Shown: positions 1 to 10,010, counted from the first letter of the stretch. The stretch: DNA of 39,869 bases from Schoenoplectus triqueter (GCA_964058805.1 CAXKVV010000336.1:1-39869), one strand, 5' to 3'. Program-made: numbers and translations. The notes: generated by a model from the sequence alone, not told the origin.

Positions 1-65
1 AAAATAATGCAGGTATCAACCTTTTAAAATAATATGATAATGAATGAAGAAGCTGCTTGGTTTAC

Positions 66-3000
66 CTCTCTAGAATCTTTCGATTTATCTCAGATGACTC
101 AACTGAAACAACACAATTGAGGTGCATACCAAGTCTATGCAAAGCAACTACAGCACCTCCAATCCCACTGAAGATCGACAGAACCCGTATCCCATCTTGG
201 TAAAAATCCTTCAAAGGCGAGAGGATGTAACCAGTTGTATCAGTCTGGAAGCACTGTGCCATGGCCTTCAGACGACCAGACTGGTCAACGCCCAACACAC
301 TGGTGTGGTTCACTGGGTAGCCCATGATCTGCTCAAATTGTTGCGGCTCAAGTGGAGCAAGTTTGTTCTCCCCTACCCAGATCAGATTGAAAGAGTTGCA
401 TTTCTCAAGGATATAGGCTTGACTTTCACGTGATGGGGCGCCGAGGGAGTCTCTGACACTCTTCCCAAGCTGCTCACAGAGCTGCTTTACACCGACCATC
501 TCAAAGTCAGTCATGCCATTTAGCTGCTTCCGTGGGTCCCATGATGGCCACCACTTGCGTGTGTATGGCAACACTCCCCCCAATGTTGAAGGGGCCCTCG
601 GTAGTATGTGGCGCCGTATCTCTGTTGGAAGATTGTGGATGTAGCCTTCTTTTCTTACCACCGCCGAGAAAGATTGTGAGTTCACAAATTCAGGCTCAAT
701 GTTGTAGAGAAATTGAGACAGCTCACGCCATGTTGCTTGTGAAAGAGCAAGCACATTGCCATAGAGAAAGAATGGTGGACCTGGTGCAGCAAGGGTGCCA
801 CTCATCCCTTTGCTGATTGAAAAGCTGCTGTTTGAATGAGATTGGTTAAATGGGTTGTCGTATCCAGTTTGGTGTATGGTGATGTTTCTAGCTCTTTTAT
901 TTGGTCGAGATCGACCTTCATTGTTTTTGTTTTCATAGTAGAAGCCAGTATTTGATGTTGAAGGCTGGTAGCTTGTTTCACCATTTGTTGGAAAGTTTGT
1001 TTCTCTTCTGATGTTCGCTCCACCTGTGAAAACATACTGTGGTATGAAAAGAGATCAATTATAAGACATCAAGATTTCATCAGTGGGACTATATATCAGT
1101 ATTCAAGAATTGTATGGTTCAGGTCTAATACAAGAATATATAGAGGGTACCATATTTACAGGTCCTCTGTACCCCTGCTCGAACTACCCATCCACACCTC
1201 CACACCACCCCCCAACCCCCCCCCCCCCCCCCCCCGCCAAAAAAAAAAGAATAATAATAAACAGTAAAAAGGCGCCAAGATTAGTTTCACAAATGACGGG
1301 CATGTCAGGTTTAATTTCATGAAATAAACAATTTACACAACAATAATTAAGGATAAAGGTTTAGATAGGTGGAAGCTATGATTGTGCCAGCTAATGGTAA
1401 ACTTGGCAAAAATATAAACTTCACCTCTTTGCAGTCTTCGACATCATCAGCCCCACCTGCCAGTCGACTAGCGAAAATGGAATCAGAAAGCTCCATGACA
1501 GATGCATGAGCGCCTGGAGAAAAAAAGAAATATTGTACTCAAAACGACAACAGAGACGACTTACAAGATGATGGTCCCAATTGAATAAGAATTTTTTTAG
1601 CTATGTTCTCTATGGTTTAGATAGGCTGTGTACCAGATTGGTACAATTCCAAAATCATTTGTCGTTGATTATGGATTCATAAGACTTAAATGCTACTTTC
1701 CCAAATCAATCAATGGCTGCCTAACCAAATTAATTAGTACCTTAAGCACAACATACACATGAAAAATGATCAAATTTAACACATTTCACTACTAATCAAA
1801 TGACTTGAAATTTACAATCTATTTAACAGTATCTCATTCAATATTAAATGATATTTGGATTGCATGATAGTTGATACAAAACTGATCTATAAGAGTCATA
1901 ACTTGTCTATCAATTTAATTCAGCAGTTAACATAATTTGAGTTCATTGAAGGAAGTGTTGTTGGGGTTGTCAAATTAAGTCCTTGTCAATTGATTTTGAT
2001 AAACAATTTGTTGTCGCAGAATAAGTTTATTATCAGTAACTTACCAATTTGAAAAAAAGAATGAGAGAGATATGTGCAACATGGTCAAATCCTAGCATAA
2101 CAATACTTGACTGGACAAATTTTGCTCTATTACTATGCTGAGTTACCAAACAATCTTAACAAGATATAACTTAACATGAACAACCACCAAAGGGAGATTC
2201 AATATATGCATGCACAAATATCTAAAATACATACCAGATCTTATTGAAGACTTAACCAAGAGCTTGACTATGTTAGAATTTAACCGGTTGTAGCCAAACT
2301 ATTAAGTAAATTATGTCAACTCTATCCCAAAACATGAGTAGAGACATAAAAGGCGAACTAGTAAAATAAAAGGCCTGTTTGCTGTTAATATAAGCTTTCT
2401 GCCTAATGTTGATTGCTCCCCTCATTTCACAAGAGGGAATCAAACAGTGCTATGTGGTCAATCCTTTTAAGCTAGTATAACAAATAAGCAAGTCCGATAT
2501 AAAAAAAATATATAATATGTTACTAACCAAATTTTTCAATGGCAAATGAAACTTCTTGCTCGGTGAAACCCATTTGGAGCAAATATAACGTTTTTTCCAC
2601 AACACCATATAAATTATCAGCATTGCTCTCCTATCAAGTTGTAGAAAAAGAATTGACAAGTAGGTTTAAAAAATATTTATGCCAAGGGGCAAATTTCAAA
2701 AAGAGTAACATAACAAAAAGAAAGTGCAAAATACTGGAACTATTGCGGAAAATGAAAATGAACCTCATTACAATCACACAAGTGAGGGTCATGTAATTAT
2801 GCTGTACAAAGAGACAATCAGAGTTATTCTGCAAAATGTTATGCTGCCCATGGCATTGAATTGTTGATTGGTAATTTGCTATTAGTGATACAAGTAGTTG
2901 TAGGACTATTAATATGCTATTTAGAAGATAAGATGGTTAAAATCATTATAAAAAATGGTATGTTATCCACGAACATTGAACATTTGATTGGTATGAGTTA

Positions 3001-5499
3001 TACAAACATTTTTATAACATGTTAAACATGATATATTAATATATATCTTATATAGACGATGAGAACTACCTCGTTTAAGCTCACAACTGAGCTGATTGAA
3101 GGTTTGGTTTCATTTTCTTCGTGAATATCTCCAATTGTTTGAGCAGTTACTATGTGGTCTATAAGCTGTTCCATAGGAGCTTCTCCTCCTAAAATTTTAG
3201 GAATAGATAAAGTTTGCTGCTGATTGCAAATAACATACTAGATTCCTCAATTAACTAAACCTCAAGCACACTTAAGCAACCACTTTGATTGTGCAGCTTG
3301 AGTGCTTGACCTTATGGACTCCAACAATGACACAATCATCATACATATTTACCAAGAGAGAGAAAAAAACACCAAAACACTAGGTACTGACACACATAAG
3401 AAAATCAGATAAAGCAGTCTCTGACAACTAGAAAAGTCATCACAATATTAAAAACAAAAGGATAGATCACAAACCAAGCTGTTGTAGCACCAAATCAATT
3501 TCTTGCTCTGAGAAATTCATGCTGAGCAAAAGTAAGCGTTTTTCTGTGTTAACAACAGAAGGCTGAAAAAAGAAGAAGTAAACATAAGTAGATTCAAGTA
3601 ATGAGACAAAATTTGTTCAATATTGAGAAGAAAGACATATATCAATTAAGAGATGGTTGAGAGGCAGAGATATTATATTGCAATTAAGCTTTATCAAAAA
3701 TTTATCCTCTACAATTTTTCAACTGAACAGCAGATGAGAAAATTGCAGCACCAAAGGTGTTGGTCTAACTGGAACAGTGCAAAAAAAAAACTTCATATGC
3801 TCTTGGCGCATAGACTGAGAAATTGACCCCAAAACAAGGTGACTGCAGTGCTGTAGACATATGCCAGGTCACATTGATAATATACACAAATAAGATGCAG
3901 TATCAGATATGCTTGATTATCCTTTGTGCTAGACAAAAAGTGACCTTAGAATCCACATTATTTTCTGCAAAAGTAGGCCCACGTGGTGCATGAACTTCCA
4001 CATCATCATCTGAACTGAAAAGACCTTCAAGTGAACTTGATAATTCTGCCTCTGGCTTTTCCAGAGCCTGATCCGCTTGAAACAAATTATGAAAATCAAT
4101 ACTTAGAATCTCTATAGCAATTTCTTTTAGCCAGAAAATGTGTGAAGCTTATGCAAGCTTGAATTCAACAATAAAAAGCATATGATTTATATGACACAAA
4201 CTTCAATATCAGCAAAAAGATTAAATTGCCTCACTTACTGAATATGTAAATAAAATCTCTAGAATACTATTAGCGTCATCATCTCCTGAGAAATTTAAAA
4301 ACAAATATGTGGTTATCAATCCACAAATCTATAAAGAGGGAATCATATAACACAACATATTATTTAGCTCCAGATCCGGAAATCAACAAAGAACATAAAA
4401 GATAATGCATTCAGCAAGAGGTTTGGTCCTCTTTTCTGTTTTACAATTTTAACCTGAATGGGTAGTTTCATAATTGAGCTTGCAGGTTATTTTTGTCCAA
4501 ATAGCAGAAATTTGTCAAAATCTTAATTGAGTGAACTACAAGCTAACCAGTCACATAATGACTATGGCAAGTAGAGTTAGTATGATGTAGATATTACATA
4601 TTTTACATTAAAGAACATAATACCATTTTCCTGGAGCACTTTATCTACTAGAGCTGGAGAGAAACCCATCCCAATAAAGTTGGACCTCAAGTGGCTCACG
4701 GACGAGCTGGGCCCAGCTTTCTACAAAAGTAGTTAAAGCATAGCAATTTTGTCATAATGTGGCGTAACTTATTCGAAGCAGGATGCTTCATGTTAGTGTT
4801 TTGCAAAAGATATACTTCTGAACCAATTACAATCATATCGCATGCAGTAATAGGTCCACCTTTACATTAGATTGTCTCTATGCATGTCATTTTTTTTAAC
4901 CCCAGTATACTCGATACAATTAAAAAAAAAACAATATTAGCTTTGTGTTAATGTATGGGGATGATGTCAAGAATTTTACATTTCATTAGATCAAATGGTT
5001 GCATGCGAGTACTATTCAGAGTTTTGCAAAGTGAGTCATACTAATATCAAAAGAAGAGAAAGTTTAAGAAAATATACCTCTTTTATTTGAACAGGGCCAG
5101 AACTTGTGTCTAAATCCAGTAGTTCAGTCTTCGGCACAACGGGTGGCACTGCATTCGAACTGGCAGGGACCACACCACTATCGTCATTTTCTTCTATTTT
5201 AACCTACAACCACAATGCAACGCAGCAGAAATCTTCAGTAATTGATCAATAGAGAAAAACAATTTGGTAATAATATAATCAGATTTTTAAATTACTACCA
5301 TGTCCTTATTCAAGCCTATTTCCTTGATAACTTGAGCTCCTGATATAAAACCTGGAAAAAGTTCAAATTGTAAGGCAATAACACTGAGCATTAAGATTCA
5401 TGCAAAGTAGAAGGCACAATCCGATTATCGAACAATTTTTCAAACCGACTGGCCGTGTTTTTTGAGCGAAAACAACTCTTGAATCGCAAGAGACTCACC
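66..5499 (-). CDS. DRM3: DRM3-like domains rearranged methyltransferase, 3' part outside window
   Basis: Plant de novo-type cytosine methyltransferase homologue of the RNA-directed DNA methylation pathway (nuclear). Exons I resolve by GT-AG sites and phase: first exon ending 5499, then 5351-5299, 5203-5078, 4720-4624, 4285-4239, 4067-3945, 3562-3475, 3188-3070, 2630-2528, 1513-1425 and 1036-66; about 605 codons after the first exon. Three UBA domains (cores FIGMGFSPALVDKVL, LLSMNFSEQEIDLVL, LLQMGFTEQEVSFAI) precede the rearranged catalytic domain. The large exon reads PPFFLYGN, WWPSWD, WVGENKLAPLEP and GYPVNHT, then motif I, FSGIGGAVVALHRLG, and stops after SVESSEINRKILER. That order, later motifs before motif I, is the DRM hallmark. 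Wording near SVESSEINR resembles DRM3 more than DRM2, from memory of the family. Motifs after I lie off the window, so catalytic competence cannot be judged. A conserved Glu of motif I appears as Val. The first exon has no in-frame ATG, so the start is unresolved. Alternative: a DRM2 paralogue. Confidence 0.85.
1200..1250. repeat. Homopolymer C tract in an intron
   Basis: A run of C, broken by a few A near its left end and followed by a run of A, lies in the last visible DRM3 intron. On the minus (transcribed) strand it is a T run followed by a long G run just upstream of the acceptor region. Its length is likely polymorphic and hard to sequence exactly. Confidence 0.85.
1425..2630 (-). other. 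UBA domain 3 exon pair of the DRM3-like gene
   Basis: Exon 2630-2528 ends in AIEKFG and exon 1513-1425 continues AHASVMELSDSIFASRLAGG. Same phase 1 break within the Gly codon. The intron between the two exons is the longest seen in the gene, 1014 nt, and has no recognisable element. The intron after it (1037-1424) contains a poly-C run. Confidence 0.75.
3070..3562 (-). other. UBA domain 2 exon pair of the DRM3-like gene
   Basis: Exon 3562-3475 ends in VLQQLG and exon 3188-3070 continues GEAPMEQLIDHIVTAQ. The split is again phase 1 inside the Gly codon, with phase 0 outer borders. The second exon carries an acidic, polar tail (residues DIHEENETKPS) that links to the third UBA. Confidence 0.75.
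4239..4720 (-). other. UBA domain 1 exon pair of the DRM3-like gene
   Basis: Exon 4720-4624 ends in VLQENG and exon 4285-4239 continues DDDANSILEILFTYS. The intron falls after the first base of the Gly codon (phase 1); the outer borders are phase 0. UBA domains in DRM proteins are known to be ubiquitin-associated modules; the binding partner here is not shown by the sequence. Confidence 0.75.
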
Positions 5500-5760
5500 G
5501 TCGTCCGAGTTACCCCGATTCTTTAAATCTAGTTGTTCGTGAATTGATAGATTCTACTCTTTTGAATCTTTTACTGGTTCTCCATCGATGGTGGAGACTG
5601 TAGAGTGGTTTTTGATGATCGGAAATTCGGAAGAGAGAGGCTTTGCCTTTGCCTATGTTTCGTTAATTATAAGAGGAGAAACGAGATGATTTTGTCAGGT
5701 AATTCCATTGTTAATAAATGTGCTGCTGGCCGGGAGAAAAAAAGCCCAACTTTTTTGGGC
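5500..5760 (-). promoter_or_regulatory. Presumed 5' leader and core promoter of the DRM3-like gene
   Basis: Upstream of the first visible donor (GACGACG then gtgagt at 5498) the minus strand reads a CT-rich leader around 5600-5660 (CTCTCTCTTCCG). An AT-rich TTATAATTA lies at about 5664-5672 and could serve as a TATA-like box. There is an ATG GAG AAC CAG near 5590, but it meets a stop after four codons and is out of frame with the later exons; it could act as a short upstream ORF. This call rests on position only. Confidence 0.35.
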
Positions 5761-6061
5761 CGTTTATTTAAGAGATAGTTGTAGGCTTGTTACCAACAGC
5801 TTTGAAAAATTTCTTTTATTAGTGACCAGGAAATAACGGATGAGATATCAATTAATTAACGAGTAATATTACGTTAACAGTTACAAAATTTCTTAACTGT
5901 TTTCTGAAAAATTAGAATTAATAATTTAATATTACTATATTCTAAAAATCTATTTTTGTAATTTAACAAAAAAAACTAATTTACTGTTCTTGACTATGGG
6001 TAATTTAAAACTCCAATAATTTTAGAGTCATCCTACAAGTACGAAATTAACTTAGACAATT

Positions 6062-6442
6062 TGTGCTTCATGGAGTACAAAAGCTCTTGTACTTTGCGTA
6101 TATATCTCAAATTTAAAAATTTAAATAGCCGATTTAAATCGTTAAAAATAATATTCATATTGAAATATCTTTAGAGAACAAATTATATATTTTTTTTTTG
6201 AAAATTTTGCTATTTTTTAGATGGGTATAAAATTTATCGATATAATGATTTCTGCACCATCCAATACAAGTAAGTTTTCACCAATTTAAAAATAGAAAAA
6301 AGTTCAAAAATATATATATTTTTTGATCTTCAAAAAAATTTCAATATGAATATCATGTTCAACAGTTTGGATCAGCCGTTTAAACTTTCAAATTTAAAAT
6401 ATAAACATGAAACATAGGAGATTTTGTACTTTGTGAAGCACC
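6062..6442. mobile_element. Foldback MITE, copy 1 of a shared-core family
   Basis: The two ends are inverted copies: left TGTGCTTCATGGAGTACAAA and, read in reverse complement, right GTGCTTCACAAAGTACAAA. The arms run inward for about 150 bases with a common block around ATATTCATATTGAAAT on both sides. There is no coding capacity and I see no convincing target duplication. Similar core sequence occurs in elements near 8.8 and 37 kb. Probably a non-autonomous DNA transposon of some age, as the arms are well diverged. Confidence 0.7.
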
Positions 6443-6610
6443 CTACCCTCACTCGTCATATGCTACAGAAAATTCAATTTAATACCAATAAATATTATTT
6501 ATAATTTTATTTGTGTACATATATAGAAGGGTCCTCAATGAAATTGTAAAGTGTCTCATTTAATATTTAATATAAATATAATATAAAAAGATTGAAATGC
6601 AATATCCTGA

Positions 6611-6851
6611 TTTTTTTTATTAATAACCAAATAAAAATAATAATTCATGAGCATAACAGTGAATGATTAGATTTAACGAAAATAATAAAGATCAGATTTG
6701 ACGGAAACCCCATTTTCATCCGGATGGAAACTGAAAATTCGTCTTTATTATTTTCAATAAATCTGATCATTCACTGTTATGCTCATAAATTATTATTTTT
6801 ATTTGGTTGTTATGCTCATGAAGTATTATTTTTATTTGGTTATTAATAAAA
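6611..6851. mobile_element. Foldback MITE with a tandem duplication in one arm
   Basis: The left arm (6611-6670) and right arm (6763-6851) are near-perfect inverted repeats: TTAATAACCAAATAAAAATA on the left matches the reverse complement on the right, continuing through GCATAACAGTGAATGAT. The right arm contains a 33-bp unit twice in tandem (6776-6808 and 6809-6841). The 7-mer ATATCCT occurs at 6602-6608 and 6861-6867 and may be the target duplication, though a few bases separate it from the arms. No coding capacity. Confidence 0.8.
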
Positions 6852-7006
6852 ATTCGGCAGATATCCTTCAACCTCGTAACGAGGAATTCATTACTCCCAA
6901 GGGGCCAGCGCCTGGCCTTTATATCAGCTTTATTGCTTTATTGCTTTATTGCTTTATTGCTTTATTGGTATTTGGTGCCATGTTCGGGTTAGCTTCCGCA
7001 TCTTAG
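6842..7006 (+). other. Open frame with one hydrophobic segment, possible gene fragment
   Basis: Just after the 6611-6851 element an open frame reads QPRNEEFITPKGPAPG, then one hydrophobic stretch of about 25 residues (YISFIALLLYCFIALLVFGA), then MFGLASAS and a stop at 7004-7006. The frame opens upstream inside the MITE, so the MITE-encoded N-terminus is not biological. The hydrophobic part is partly made by five tandem GCTTTATT units (6927-6966), so its length is probably not conserved. It looks like the tail of a small membrane protein or a captured exon, but I do not recognise the family and it may be chance. Confidence 0.25.
6927..6966 (+). repeat. GCTTTATT x5 minisatellite
   Basis: Five perfect head-to-tail copies of the 8-mer GCTTTATT. 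Because 8 is not a multiple of 3, the unit is read in changing frames within the surrounding open frame, so a change of copy number would shift that frame. Confidence 0.95.
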
Positions 7007-7069
7007 GTTACTAGATAGTTATTTATATTTTTTGGATGATCACGTTATTTTTTTTACTGATCCAATTAA

Positions 7070-7300
7070 AAGTTCGTTTAGGCTGTGTTTGACAATACAT
7101 TCTTTTTCCGAAATAGAATGGAATAATTATTTTTCTACTTAATTCCAGAATTTTAAAAAGATGTTTAATAATAATACTTTTACTTAATTCAAAAAGAAGA
7201 ATATATTATGTTTTTTTATTCGGAAAGAGAGATCATCCACCAATTTGGTGAAATAGAATATTTTTTTTATCCAAATGCACTCTTTTAGGATAAAATTGGT
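7070..7300. mobile_element. Degenerate MITE-like sequence (GGCTGTGTTTGACA end)
   Basis: GGCTGTGTTTGACAATACAT at about 7081 is a typical MITE-like end (compare the GTTTGG ends common in plant hAT and PIF MITEs). The reverse complement near 7265-7285 reads GAGTGCATTTGGATAAAA. Between them the sequence is AT-rich with AATAGAAT repeats on both sides. The ends are weakly matched and borders are uncertain. Confidence 0.35.
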
Positions 7301-7469
7301 GTAAATAACGTACTTCTATAAATTAGATGCAATATTCAAATATCCATATTTGTTGTGATGCGATATTTATGAAAATAGTTATGTTTCATGATTTTTGTTA
7401 ATTTACAGAAAATTAGTAACAAATGAAAAAGAAATAAATACTTAATTAAGTATTTATAATATATTTGAG

Positions 7470-7610
7470 AACTAGTGTTTAGTCTAGTGGTAAAGATAAT
7501 ACATTTTATGTAAAAGATTGTAGGTTTGAAATCCGAATGGAGTCATTATAGACAATTAAAGGTGGGTAGTTTAAATTCTCATCTTTAGTACTCAAAAAAA
7601 GTATTCATAA
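7470..7610 (+). mobile_element. tRNA-derived SINE-like element
   Basis: TTTAGTCTAGTGG (7478-7490) fits a pol III A box and GGTTTGAAATCC (7523-7534) fits a B box, spaced about 33 bases as in tRNA-derived promoters. No cloverleaf can be drawn, so this is not a tRNA gene. The tail (7535-7600) is followed by a short A run. A weaker relative may lie at 19900-19985. This is a structural inference; no family is named. Confidence 0.5.
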
Positions 7611-8638
7611 TATACGATTATTTTCTATTTTATTTTTATTTGATTTTATATGCTTTATATTATCTTTACAATAAAGATGAAGTTGATAATTAAGCTTGAT
7701 AAAAGTTTTTATGCTTTGTCACAGATTAAAAGTTTGGAGACCTCAAAAATTGGGTGACTCGCAGGACATTATCCCAAATAATTGTAAAGATACATATTAG
7801 CCTAAAATCGAAAGATTAGTTGCTCCCAGTTGTACAGTATACTTTTGACATATAAACAGAAATGCAACGCATCTCTTTAATTAGTTTATAGGAATTTTTG
7901 CTTAAAACTTCCTTTTTACCTTTATTTATTTGTATTTATTTATTATTTAAATTTAAATATTTACATAAATTAAAGTAGTTACTGACAGATAAAATGTATA
8001 AAATTGGCTTTATAATGAATAATAATTAAAATTTTCTTTTTGTAAAATATTTCTATCTTTATATTCATAGGGAATTTTTTTCACAAGCCACTTAAGCAAA
8101 CCAGCTTCGAACAAACTATTTAGAATTTTGATTCGTATCCAGTTTGAATTGAATTGATTTAATTTGAAATAGTTTTGAACTGAAATCAAACAAATTTATT
8201 ATGAACTATTTCAAATCAAATATAAATGAATTATGAGCTATAAAATTTTCTTGCATCAATCACGAGTTGGTATTGATTATACAGCACATGGAGTCAATGG
8301 CCGATAATTTAGGAGACTGAAGATAACACTAAATTTATGTTTGTTTGGTCGTTTTAGGAAAAACTTGAATTAAAAAAACAGATAAGATAATAAATGAAAA
8401 TAGCACGATCAAGAAGTTTCTTTTCGTGCCAACCCAAATTGCCATCTTTCCAGATGTTTAGCCCTTAATCTTTGTTATAAGTACTTCGTTTCTTTTTCGC
8501 TTCTGCTTTTATTTTTTATCTAGTCAAAGTATTTACTACAAATTTCGAAGTAGCAGCTTTCATGGTTTCATGACATCTAATAATGCAGTAAGTTTGATGA
8601 CTAAAAATAACAAAAAGTAGAATTACAATTAATATTAA
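7611..8638. other. AT-rich intergenic stretch
   Basis: No gene, RNA or clear element found. The part 8130-8230 has repeated ATTTGAAAT and TTTGAATTGAATTGA words in both orientations (AAATAGTTTTGAA and ATGAACTATTTCAAAT), suggesting a small decayed inverted repeat. Confidence 0.6.
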
Positions 8639-9035
8639 GAGTTTGGCTACGGTGCTACGCGTAGCACGGATGATCCGTGTGCTACAAATCGTTTTTTCGT
8701 CTTCAAAGTTTAAATAGTCGATCCGACCGGTCAAAATATTTTTCATATGAAAATCTAGTTGATGATCAAATTTTATATTTTTTAGAATTTTTTTTACTAT
8801 TTTTTAAGATAACTAAAAAAAACTTGATTTTTATGAACCATTCAAAAGGAGTTATTTTCTAGTTATCTTAAAAAATAGTAAAAAAATTCTAAAAATATAA
8901 AATTTTGTCTCCAACTAGATTTTCATATGAAAAAATATTTTGACCGGTCGGATCGATCATTTAAACTTTGAAGACGGAGAAACAGTCTGTAGCACACGGG
9001 TCATCCGAGCTACGCGTAGCACCGTAGCCAAACTC
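8639..9035. mobile_element. Mutator-like foldback MITE with 9-bp target duplication
   Basis: Left end GAGTTTGGCTACGGTGCTAC at 8639 matches the reverse complement of the right end (9035). The inverted arms extend about 180 bases with few mismatches, leaving a loop near 8820-8860. The element is bounded by an exact 9-bp direct repeat TAATATTAA (8630-8638 and 9036-9044), the length expected of Mutator-like elements. Within the left arm GTGCTACGCGTAGCAC is a perfect 16-bp palindrome, followed directly by CACGGATGATCCGTG, a second hairpin. There is no coding capacity. Low arm divergence suggests a young insertion. Confidence 0.9.
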
Positions 9036-9429
9036 TAATATTAATATATAAAATAAAGGTTATATTAAAGATCTATAAAAATTAGAATTAATCTATAGAT
9101 TTATCCTGGTGATTATTTTATTATTATAAAAAAACTTTCAAGTGCGATTTAAAACAGGATTACATGGGAACATTAAACATTTTTGTTAAAAAAGAAAAAA
9201 AAATCACAAGGACAATTTAGCTATTATTTTCTTCCAGAATAATCTTAAATTCGATTGCCTTTTGGCCAAAATAACATAATATGTTCCCTGTAGGTTCTAT
9301 CAAAAGAACAACAGCATGTTCATATCGTGTCAAATCTTGCATGATCGTTATTCTCTGCACCAAATTATATGTTTAATAGTCTAATTTTCAGTATGTTCTC
9401 TAAAAATGAAATGGACCATGTCTGGACTC

Positions 9430-9540
9430 TGGAGTGATGACTGATGACTGTTCAGATTTGCATGTTTCATAGTAAAATGAAATCATTTGTTTGCTAACTC
9501 TTTTTTTTTCATAAAGAAGAGAGTGATGACTGATGACCGT
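9430..9540 (+). repeat. Direct repeat of a 17-mer
   Basis: GAGTGATGACTGATGAC is present exactly at 9432-9448 and 9521-9537. The second copy overlaps the 14-mer CATAAAGAAGAGAG (9510-9523), which recurs at 10072-10085 on the other side of the foldback element. Together these suggest a local duplication around the insertion site. Confidence 0.85.
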
Positions 9541-9549
9541 ATGTCTCAG

Positions 9550-10010
9550 CAATTTTCCTCGGATTTTTTGTATATAATAATTATATTATTAATAATAAGT
9601 GATAAAAATAAAATTTGAAATATATGAATGACAACGCGTCACTGATAGTGGTGTGGAGCAATGCGTCACTATCAGTGACATCTTTGTGTAAAACAGTGTA
9701 AATGTGTCACTGCCAGTAGCGTTTTTGGTGGCAGTAGTGATGTTGAACTAACGATAATGAAATTGTGATCAGATGAGCAAGAGCAAACGCGCCACTGTCA
9801 GTAGCGCGTTTACACTGTTTTACACAAAGACGCCACTGTCAGTGACGCGTTTACACTGTTTTACACAAAGACGTCACTGACAGTGATGCGTTTACTCCAA
9901 GCCACTACCAGTGGCGCGCTGCCATTTATAAATTTTAAAATTTATTTTTATCACTTTTATTATTAATAATATAATTATTATAATTATTATACGCAAAAAA
10001 CTGCAATTTT
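9550..10010. mobile_element. Foldback element with tandem palindrome-bearing units
   Basis: The ends match in inverted orientation (TTTTTTGTATATAATAATTA on the left and, reverse complemented, TTTTTTGCGTATAATAATTA on the right). Long arms continue through GTGATAAAAATAAA into a GC-richer core. The core carries about eight copies of a near-palindrome of type CACTGTCAGTG. In the right arm two 41-bp units (9790-9830 and 9831-9871) and a partial third repeat head to tail, linked by TTTACACTGTTTTACACAAA; the left arm has one linker copy in inverse orientation. Overlapping reading frames in this tract are artefacts. A 14-bp direct repeat flanks the region but its length fits no common target duplication. 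Confidence 0.8.

Noticed and set aside
802..1035. Minus-strand frame MFSQVERTSEEKQ within the DRM3 exon
   Set aside because: It is an alternative frame of the large exon; the frame fixed by exon phases and the catalytic domain is different.
7478..7540. Possible tRNA gene
   Set aside because: A and B box-like words are present, but no acceptor stem or anticodon arm forms.
8516..8862. Open frames over the 8639-9035 element
   Set aside because: They are chance readings of an inverted repeat with no protein similarity that I can see.
9600..9945. CRISPR-like array
   Set aside because: Repeats are palindromic and regularly placed, but the spacer is constant, the units lie inside inverted transposon arms, and the genome is that of a plant.
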